Of a stretch of 64,000 nucleotides of DNA, positions 55,820-64,000 are shown piece by piece. The notes below the pieces were generated by a model. It saw nothing but the letters and a program-made list of their open reading frames with translations, made no database searches and was not told the origin of the DNA. Position numbers and translations under genes: made by a program. The stretch lies in NCBI GenBank assembly GCA_014529385.2, contig CM043969.1, positions 74,816,676-74,880,675 on the forward strand. The letters are read 5' to 3'. Position 1 is the stretch's first letter. Every line of letters starts with the position of its first letter. The DNA is from Adiantum capillus-veneris. Lineage: Eukaryota > Streptophyta > Polypodiopsida > Polypodiales > Pteridaceae.

Positions 55820-57450
55820 TCACTCAGTCCCATAATTTCCAACATTTTTTGCAATTGTTGTTATGCTCGTTGATACACTTGCATTTGTTGGGGTGGTGGG
55901 ATCATGTTGTATCGAATAAAAGTAGGTTGGATCTTTCTCAGATAGCCCTTGTTGTGCATATAAGAACATTTTGAGAGACTTCATATGGTTTGAAACCCTC
56001 ACTCTGCATTTTGTTAAAAGTGCCTAGAGCCTCCTTGACACATCCATGTTGGACATATTCTACAATCAATGCATTCCAAGAGATAACCTTCTAGAGAAGA
56101 AGCCCAACAAGCACTTCTTGTGCTTTTGTAAGGCACCCACATTTTCCATACATAATGACTGTGAGCACCACCAAGCATGACTCAGAATATTATGCTGAAT
56201 TCTCTCACTCAGTTGAACATATTTCATAAGGGAACAAGCCTTCGAGGTGAAGCACCAGTGTCAATTCCATTTGGAGAAAGGCTTTCCTTTGCATCAAGTG
56301 AAAGCAACCCAAAGTTTTCTTTCCACATCCATGTTGGGCATGTCCTGAATCAATGGGATCCAAGAGATGACATCCCACAGAGTATGCACATATGCTATAG
56401 CCCTACATTTATCTCATGCTCAAAGGTCAATCTTCCAAGATCCACATTTTGCCATTTTTGACAAGCACCTAGAAAAGCCAACCAAACTAGAGATAATCAA
56501 ATTAATGGCTTCATCTTAATTTCTCTCATAGATTTTTCAAAATTCCTTGCCTGCCCAAATAGGTCAACCAAGTAGGTGTAATCCTTTCGTATGCTTCCAT
56601 TATGCTATCCAAAATCATTCAGCCCTCATCTAGCAGGAGTAGCCCTGAGTGACTACGTCCATCAAGCACACTAAGAAAAGGTGTGGTCTTGTGTTGCATC
56701 CATTAAAAATAGTTTGGAGCTTCCTTAGCATATCCTCTTATACAATCATTCAAAGAGACTTCATTTTGACAAAAATTGTCACTTTTCATCTTGTTAAACC
56801 AACTCGATGCTTCCTTATCACACCCTTGTTGGGCATATCCTGCAATCAACATGTTCCAAGAGATTGCAATTTGGACAAGAAGCTTGAGAAGCACTTCTTA
56901 TGATTTTGTGAAAGCATCACATTTGGCATACATATTGAACAAAGCATGGTCAAGAATGACATCTATGTCCCAAATCCCATGGCTACAAGTCTAATGGTGA
57001 ATTCTCCACCCATGTGAACATCTTGCACAAGGAGAGAGGCCTTTGACGTACAAGCATCAACTAATTAGTTGCCTATGTCGGTCTTATCCTTCTATAAGAT
57101 CATTCTAAAAGATTTCATTTTGGCCAAAAATCCTCACTTTTCATCTTGTTAAAAGTACCCACAATTTCCTTGCTACAAACATGTTGGGACATTCCAAGAG
57201 AGGATATTTTGGACAAGAAGTTAATGCACTTCTTGTGCTTTCATGAAGGCACCACATTTGACATACATATTAACCAAATCCCCATGTGAACACCTCACAT
57301 AAGGCCATAGGCCTTCAAGCTACAAGAATGTGATTCCATTTGGAGGATCACCTTTCCTTTTGCAGCAGGGAAAAATAGCCCAAAGATTCTGTAGCACACA
57401 TATCAGGTATATGTGTAATCAATGTGCACTCCAAGAGATGATGTGCTTTT
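55820..57450 (-). pseudogene. PPR gene relic, fragment 3 (at least four modules)
   Basis: Minus-strand modules in decayed tandem order: ISWNMLIAGYAQQGCDKEAS and WFNKMKSDNFCQNEVSLND (56894-56703, the best kept), WDPIDSGHAQHGCGKKTLG near 56300-56360, NALIVEYVQHGCVKEALG near 56030-56085, ALGTFNKMQSEGFKPYEVS near 55975-56030, and vaguer ones near 57170-57200 and 57380-57420. They match the 35-residue PPR consensus with G-Y-A-Q-x-G and F-x-x-M. The cluster lies 5.7 kb from fragment 2 in the same orientation; either one long gene was split by insertions or there were two genes. Confidence 0.78.
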
Positions 57451-57949
57451 GCAATTAAAGCACTACAAGGATGATACCAACTTCATGATAGGATACAACA
57501 GTGCATGCCCCTGGTCGTTCCATTAACCCAAGTAGAGAGATACACACTTAAAAAAAAAAAAATCAAACTCAAACTTATTTAGTAACCACGTGGCACTAAA
57601 AAGCTACGTAATGAAAAAAATACCTATAAGCTGCCATCGTAATGAATTTTTTTGCAAAAAAAGTCAATCTTTGGCCCTTAGTTATACACATTTTTTATGA
57701 CGTGTCCACACTCCTCTACTCCTTTCACTTTCAAAAAGCTAAAGAATGAAAGGGACCTCTTAGATTTTTACATCCTACATGTGCCTAAAAAAAAGGCTAC
57801 AAAAGTCTATTCAAAACTAGCTTCTTGAATGCCCTTGTCCCCTTAGCCCTACACAACATTAGCCTTAATCCCAAAAAATTAGGCTTCCTTACAAGGCCCC
57901 TACAAAGTCCAAATTTTTCCTAGTGTATTGTATAATCCCTCAAGGAGAT
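57451..57949. other. Unidentified AT-rich DNA
   Basis: Contains A-runs (57549-57561) but no coding similarity. An A-run 5' of a plus-strand LINE is not the expected poly-A position, so no link is claimed. Confidence 0.45.
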
Positions 57950-58420
57950 CCCAGGGAGTGAGGTCAATTGGGCAAATTAGCCAATTACCATTGTTAACAT
58001 TTATGGCCCGGGCCTGTATTGGCCAAGAATGAGCCAAATTGTGGATGCATCTTAGAGATACTCCTATTGAAGGGGAATGGCTCCTTATAGGATACTTTAA
58101 TATGGTGGATAAGAGAAAGGACAAAACAGGCTCCTCAAGTGTCTTGGCAAGATCAAGAAAAATAAAATGGCTCAGTCTATGTAAGAAATGGGCTCTAACA
58201 GATATGTGGGAGGTTGGTCCTTGAAATAGCATGTTGGCCTTTGCATACACCAACATGAAATATTCATATACGACATCATAGATTGACAGATGCTATTGCT
58301 CACATCAAGCTGAATCAATTTTATCACTTCTTGAATTGAAGGTGGTGACTTCACAAATCTTGTCAGATCACCTACCATTGTACATGAAACTTAGAAAATC
58401 CAAAGGGAAAGCCAATACCC
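57950..58420 (+). pseudogene. LINE (L1-type) endonuclease relic
   Basis: Plus-strand fragment of an apurinic-type endonuclease from a non-LTR element: IYGPGLYWPRM near 58000-58030; GEWLLIGYFNMVDKRKDKTG (normal G-D-F-N; here G-Y-F-N) at 58070-58130; RKIKWLSLCKKWALTDMWEV; and ILSDHLPLYMKL at 58357-58392, carrying the S-D-H catalytic motif. A stop lies after EVGP. The rest of the LINE (RT) is missing. Confidence 0.75.
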
Positions 58421-58989
58421 CAAAGGGTTTAAGAAGCTGCTGATCACGAGGGTAAACCTTTTCAAAGACCCTCCCTCTTGTTCAAAGCTTGACCAAAATC
58501 TTATAACTTTGATTTTGGTTATGGATATGACTTCTCTTGGAGAGAGAGGTGTGTGTGAAGAGGATTAGCTTTGGATTTCCTAAGCTCACTTTTAAGCTTG
58601 AACTTTCAAAAATGAGAAGAGAAGTGTTGAATAAGTAGAGAAGGCCTCCTTTTTAGCTTAGTTTGATAAGGCTCTTAACTTATTTGGATAAGTTATTTTC
58701 CATATTTTTATAGCCTTTCTTTCTTTTCAAAGTTTTTTTTTATCAACAAGTGGCTTTTTCAACAAGCTGCTCTTTCAAATTATCCTTATTCTTTCTCTGT
58801 TTTCTTATGCAAATTTTTCTTGAGATAAAACTAATTTCTTATGCATTGGTTGTATTCATGTTCCCATGGTGTAAACCAAAAGCGTCTTGTAAGTAACTAG
58901 ATAGCCGAAATTTACTCAATCATAGATTTACCCAAATTTCTAAATCAAAAACCCAAAAGCGTCTTGTAAGTAACTAGATAGCTCCTTCA
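58421..58989. other. Unidentified DNA with a 28-bp direct repeat
   Basis: aaaagcgtcttgtaagtaac followed by tagatagc occurs at about 58878 and 58952, some 75 bp apart. Otherwise nothing recognised. The second copy ends at the left boundary of fragment B4. Confidence 0.6.
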
Positions 58990-60190
58990 GTTCCCCTACT
59001 CTTGTGCTTTTGGTTCTTGAGCTCTAGAGAATCAGTGTGACACTTGGTCCTTAACACAATCTTCAGCTTTTGCAAATATCAAAAATTGAGTTTTGCCTCT
59101 TACTCCAGCCATTTGATTGTCTCTGGCCCTATGTTTAACTCTCTTGCTTTTAAAGAATTGTTGATGTCTAGGTTTTTGATTTAGAAAGTCATATCACCTA
59201 ACATCTAATATTGTTTTTTCTACTTCCTCATCTCGCTCAAGATATTTTGGTGAGTTATAAAACAACTCCCTTTCATCTACTTCCACCAATTTGTCTTTTT
59301 TGGACTATTTAGAGACTGTTTCCGCCTCTTTCCCTTTTAACACGCTCACCATATAGTATGGGACCATGTCATAGCCATCTTTGTCACAGAACTTTTTCGT
59401 GGGACCATTCAAAATAGCACACACATCTAGGGTAGCTAGAATGTGCATCCAATCTAAGGTTCTAGAATTTCTTTAGGAAAGGGTTCAAGAATGTATTCTT
59501 TATCTTCAATAGCCCTTTCCAAAATATACTCTTCTTGTTTTAAAGTTCTGCACACTGAGATTCTCTACACATCCATACCTCCTTTGGCTTACCTAACCAA
59601 GCTGGAAGCTCAGATGCTGCCAATGTAGCTGAATCAAACTCCTCAACCAAGGTGTGGTTCATATATTTGTAGCTATGGTCTTTAAGGTTTATGCACATTG
59701 TGGTTTCCATGTGCTTGAGGTGTTTATGATCATAACCCGAGTCTTGGACCATCTTCAATTATCATGAATGATCATCCAAGTATTATGTTGTAGTTGTTTA
59801 TCTTACCAAAATCCACTATAGCAAAGGTGTGCTCATATTCTATGCAACGTAACAATCGCCTTCTCTAGAAGTTCTATATATCCGTTTGCTAATTGCAATT
59901 TCACTCTTGTGGCTCTCAAGGCAGGTTGTCCCCATTTTTTCCATATTTCTTTGGTTGCAATGGCCACACCAGCCCCACTATCAAGAATTGTCATGGTCAT
60001 AATACCTTGGAACTCCACAAGAAGCGTAGTATTGATATCCTTACCCTCGCAATACTCTCCTACCTTGTTTAAAAGTATTGGTTGCGTGTTTATCTAAGGT
60101 TTTTCCAGCACCCTGATCCCTTCGTGTATCTGTGATGTTGGATCTTTTACCCCAAACTTCTCTAAGGGTAGAAGCATGTTAACGCACTGA
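58990..60190 (-). pseudogene. B4: B-family protease and linker fragment
   Basis: Homologous to B2 27000-28040. Protease: GIMTMTILDSGAGVAIATKE (D-S-G intact), IWKKWGQPALRATRVKLQLA (60018-59833); then QDSGYDHKHLKHMETTMCIN, HSYKYMNHTLVEEFDSATLA and GKPKEVWMCRE (59758-59540); then a linker down to 58990 with MAGVRGKTQFLIFAKAED-like residues. Both ends are abrupt and no LTR is attached. An orphan piece of a fourth copy. Confidence 0.82.
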
Positions 60191-60336
60191 ATATGTTGTC
60201 TCGGACAGTGCTAGCTACTTGTGCTTATTAGCATATACTGAAAACGAATGGGTAAGTCCTTGAATTTCAAATGTTTCAAAACAAAAAATTTCCCTCCTCA
60301 TGTGCTTCTGTTTTTAGTCATTGAAGACGATGTGGG

Positions 60337-60338
<2 letters not shown>
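60191..60338. other. Unidentified DNA
   Basis: Short stretch between B4 and a microsatellite with nothing recognised. Confidence 0.4.

Positions 60339-60387
<49 letters not shown>
60339..60387. repeat. (CT)n microsatellite
   Basis: Uninterrupted CT dinucleotides, about 49 bp. Confidence 0.97.
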
Positions 60388-60391
<4 letters not shown>

Positions 60392-60904
60392 CTTCCTTGC
60401 GTTGGGCATCCTGCCTCGGAGATGAGTTGTCAAAGCCGAGCTCTTTCTGTGAGGTCCGTAACCCTGAGAAGATTGGGACGACTTGATAGATGCCTTCCTT
60501 TATTTTCCTTTTTTGTTGACGACACCCGACTCCATTTTTACAAAGTAGAGATACAAGCAACAGAAGATAGGAAGTCCTCTATCTATCTTTTACGTGGTTA
60601 TAAGGATCATACGCCATAAGCCAGGTCGATAAATCTAGGATTTCAATGAAAGCTATTTGCTAACATAAAGATGAAATCCCTTTGACACATTTAGAATCCA
60701 TAAACAATGCCTTTTCTCCCAGGTTTAAGAGGCACGGTCGCCATTCATAAACCATAAATATGATATGAGATTTAGTCTAAACTAACTAGTAATCTTGTGA
60801 AAACTACATGACTAATTGGGTCCATAACTTTTAAGGGCACGTAGATATTGGGACATCTTGATTTTTGGCACGATGAGTCTCTAATTTCACTTCTCTTAAT
60901 AGGA
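60388..60904. other. Unidentified DNA
   Basis: No coding similarity or repeat noticed. Confidence 0.4.
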
Positions 60905-62517
60905 GGGAGTGGAGAGTTTCTTGACTAATTGAGACCACCCATTCTTGACTGGCAATCTGAGCCAGCCCATGCTTTCCACTCCACACTCACACTTTTTAGC
61001 TTGTTTTCTAATTACTACTACAGTGTTTTACATATACAAATAATGTACTTTTCTTCATTCCAGGCACGGGTTCTTTCTCAAACATGGTCTAATGAAGACA
61101 ATCCTATAGTTCAACAAAAATAAATCTTTCAATTATCCTTAAGAGTTTACCACTATCCGTGGACTTTCTCTGTCTAACCAACACAGCCTTTGCAAAGGAT
61201 TTACTTATTCGTTAATCGCAAAATGCACATACTTTTCCAGTCGTCGTTAACAGCAAGGAAACATCTCGCTAACCACAAGGCATCCTGCTAACCACGAGGC
61301 ATCTTGCTGACCGCAAGTGACAAAAGAGAGCTGATAACCTAAGCTTATTCTCCACTAACCACGGAATCACCTCACTAATTGCAAGTTCCATCTGGAAACA
61401 AGATATTCTTTCAACAATCGTTTTCTTTAAGTGATTTCTTAAACATGATTATTAACTAACTTTTAATATCAAACAGAGATAGTTTATCAAACAATAACCA
61501 TAAATTAAAAATTCTCTATACTACTCTATGAAATCATATGCTTGTTTCTTGTGATATTCACGTTTCTTGGACAGTTTAAGAAAATTCTTAGGCTTGAGTT
61601 ATCGGTCATCATGTATAACGATGCAGAATTATAAGTTCATATGACCGGATTAGCAACACGTTTGACTACCTCTCGTAGTTAAGGTTGGATGGCTTTGACT
61701 TCTTCCGCAACCAACATCTCCGCTTAAGCAACATTTGGAGTAGTTGATACCTTCCTCTGCACCTTTCTTGGAGGTGGTGCGACATGAGCGTCTTTTGAGC
61801 TTCAAGTCACTCGCTTCGGGGCCATCATAGTGCAAGAGAGAAAGGAGAAAGTGAGAATGAGAAGTCAAGAATTTGAGGGGCAGCACGATGATGGTAGAGA
61901 AAGAAGTTGCAGATGAAGATGGCCTTGAGGGTAAGAGCTTGAGGGAGAGAAGGTAACTCAGACGTCAAGGCAAGAGAGTTTCCGCTTCTAAGAGTGTCTG
62001 TCTACAAAGTGAAGGGAGAGGGGTCTTTACATAGGCTCTCAAGGCCAGCTAAGAGTAGAGAGAAGCAAGGAGAGATAAGTTCGCGCACGTTCACAGATGT
62101 TTTTATTTAAAAAAATATTTTTTAAATATTTCTTTTTGCGGACACAAATTTTGATGCACGATTTTGAGCCTCTTAGAAGAAGCTTGGCTTCCAAGAAAAG
62201 AGCTCTAAACTAAACTCCTCCTATCTTTTTTCTAAAAAGACTCTTTCTTTTCTAAAAGTATTCCTCCTAGTCCTTCTCTTCTAAAATTGCTCTCTTTTTC
62301 CTAAGAGGTCAACTCTTATCTTTAGTTGCAGTCTTGAGGCTTAAGTTTCCCATCAACCTATTATTTTCAAGTGAATAAGGGTAGTAATTAATAGTTTAAA
62401 GTTTGATTTTTTATCCGATCATTCCATTAGAGTACTCTTTGACTTAATAAAATGCAAACCTCAAATATTTGCAAAGTAAATGAAATAGTTTTATTGAAAA
62501 ATGTTGGGTACATTACA
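60905..62517 (-). repeat. Element A 3' LTR (outer boundary uncertain)
   Basis: The right end is fixed: ...gttgggtacattaca at 62517, next to a polypurine tract, so on the element strand the LTR begins TGTAATGTACCC. The left end is placed at about 60905 because 60905-61130 resembles 1800-2035. A run of short imperfect repeats lies at 61240-61390 (ctaaccacaaggcatc, gctaaccacgaggcatc, gctgaccgcaag, ctaaccacgga). No coding capacity. Confidence 0.55.
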
Positions 62518-62529
62518 ACCTCCCCAACT
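62518..62529 (-). promoter_or_regulatory. Element A polypurine tract
   Basis: On the minus strand AGTTGGGGAGGT, directly before the LTR start TGTAATG. Confidence 0.8.
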
Positions 62530-64000
62530 TAGGGATTCGAGATATGTTCATCTCGAGAAAAAAGTGAGGATAGTCCTTCTTTAGGGTGGCTTCATATTTT
62601 TATGTTGCATCTTCTTTAAGATAGTACTACCACTGAACAAGGTGTTCTTTGAGGACTCTATTTCAAAGAATCTTCTCTTGAGACTCTAAAATTCTAGATG
62701 GTTAAAGTTCCAAGATTTTGTGAGTAGGCATGACAATTTGTTCATCATGGAGGAGTTGATCATCATTGGAAATATAGGGTTTTAATAAGCTTACATGAAA
62801 TACATCGTGGACTTTGATGTGAGCTGGCAACTTTGACTTGTAAGCTTGAGCTCCTATACACTTGGTCACTTTGTAAGAGCCACAATAACATGGACTAAGC
62901 TTCTTGTACTTTCCAAGTGAGAAGGTACTTCTCTTTGGATGAATCCAAAGAAAAACCTTGTCACCTTCTTTAAATCTTCTTTCGAATCTCCTACTATCTG
63001 CATACTGCTTTTGACGATCCTGAGTTGCATGAATATCCTTTTGGATGGCTTTTGTTTAATTTTCCATTCCTTCCAGCATCTTCTTAGACGCTTCAACTCT
63101 GATGGTAGGGTCAAAAACGTTGAGTGGAGAGACACATTCTTGACCGTACAAGGCACAAAATGGGGTCATACCAATGCTTTGATGATGAGAAGCATTATAA
63201 GCATACTCCACTAGAGGTAAAAATTGAATCCATCACTTAGGTTCTCTACTATAATAAGCTCTAATAATATCTTCGATGACTTGGTTAACTCGTTTTGTTT
63301 GACATCTGATTGACGATGGTACGCGGTATGAAAGTTTTAATCTATCCCAATTGCCTTGAAGGGTGAGGTCCAAAAGTTGGAAGTGAACTTCACATCTCGA
63401 TCGCTTACAATCAATTTGGGCAATCCATGCAATTTGAAAATCTCTTTGACAAATAGTCGTGCAATATCAGAGGCGATAAAGGTTGTTTTGACAGGTATAG
63501 GATGCGCAACCTTCGTGAGTAGTTCAACAACTGCCATGAGTGAATTATATCCTCCTTGTATCGTAGATAATCCAATGACAAAGTCCATACTTATACACTC
63601 CCATTTCATTTGGGGAATGTCCAATGGTTGAAGTTTACCAGGAAGTTTAACTTTCTCAGCTTTAATCCTTTGGCATATCAAGCATTGACGAACATAACGT
63701 AGAACATCTGTCTTTTGTCCAGTCCAATAGAAACTTTTTTGTACGGCATTGAGAGTCTTTGCATATCCTTCTTTAAGTTAGGGTCCTTTGGTACACATAA
63801 CCGATCTTTATAGTAGAGACAAGGTCCATCATGTGAGAAGTGTAACATTGAAGGTATATTCTTTGAATCCCCAGATCGAACAAGGTTAAGCTACCTTTGA
63901 TACTTGGGATCACATGATGCAACTTCCTCAATCTTTTCAATGATTGGGTTTTTGGGTATAGAGATGAAGGTGAAAAAGGATTTTCGACTGAGTGAATCTT
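62530..64000 (-). pseudogene. Element A integrase with a chromodomain-like tail
   Basis: From 64000 down: DSLSRKSFFTFISIP at the very edge; a degenerate zinc region; ICQRIKAEKVKLPGKLQPLD; then the core IPQMKWECISMDFVIGLSTI (catalytic D) and LHGLPKLIVSDRDVKFTSNF (second D) at 63681-63337. The carboxy-terminal part, in shifting frames at 63156-62700, has HATQDRQKQYADSRRFERRF, GDKVFLWIHPKRSTFSLGKY, KLSPCYCGSY and FHVSLLKPY. A tail with PSRILESQEKIL and a degenerate W-Y-x-L-x-E-D-A-T run (62700-62580) resembles the chromodomain end of chromoviruses. The RNase H that should precede it is at the left end of the window. Confidence 0.85.
63987..64000. repeat. 14-bp direct terminal repeat, right copy
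   Basis: Identical to bases 1-14; see that entry. Confidence 0.9.

Noticed and set aside
1-64000. Organelle (mitochondrial or plastid) origin suggested by circularity
   Set aside because: No organelle gene, tRNA or rRNA is visible, and the nested LTR insertion with a target duplication is typical of nuclear DNA. Not excluded for a small accessory circle.

Overview
This looks like a stretch of plant DNA, from a land plant with a large, slowly purged nuclear genome. A gymnosperm or fern is my guess from the very long, old, decayed LTR retrotransposons and the relics of plant-type pentatricopeptide (PPR) genes; the species cannot be fixed from sequence. No intact cellular gene, tRNA or rRNA was seen. 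Nearly everything is retrotransposon sequence, mostly on the minus strand, with stop codons and frameshifts.

Layout. (1) 1-1795 is the protease, reverse transcriptase (RT) and RNase H part of a Ty3/gypsy element (element A); 62518-64000 is its integrase. The first and last 14 bases are identical and fall at the same point of pol, so the right end reads into the left end. The molecule therefore behaves like a circle of 63,986 bp, or a tandem unit of that period. (2) 2862-35640 is dominated by a very long Athila/Tat-like Ty3 family, called B here. Element B1 (4783-35640) is interrupted by B2 (15018-31788), a 16.8-kb element with two 931-bp LTRs, a tRNA-Asp primer site, a polypurine tract and a nearly perfect 5-bp target duplication. 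(3) 35641-36431 is a plus-strand gypsy fragment (D), fused tail to tail with a minus-strand gypsy element (C, 36432-40680). (4) 42275-46560 is the 3' part of a third B element (B3). (5) 47640-57450 holds decayed PPR gene modules, microsatellites and unidentified DNA. (6) 57950-58420 is a LINE endonuclease relic, and 58990-60190 is a fourth B fragment (B4).

The B family is the interesting part. Reading along the element, it carries LTR, tRNA-Asp primer site, leader, gag, protease, RT, RNase H, an integrase whose zinc-binding module is duplicated in tandem, a second retropepsin-like region downstream of integrase, a spacer, a large extra ORF (aORF) present in all three copies, a small hairpin, the polypurine tract and the 3' LTR. 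The aORF has conserved N- and C-terminal parts around a coiled coil. B1 and B2 also carry about 285-bp tandem repeats, each built around a 24-26-bp palindrome centred on CGCG. The palindrome sequence differs between the two elements, but its length, centre, spacing and distance (428 versus 435 bp) to the next start codon are the same. B3 has a third palindrome upstream of its aORF. A self-encoded DNA-binding or anti-silencing system that co-evolves with its sites is a testable explanation; it is inference, not shown by the sequence.
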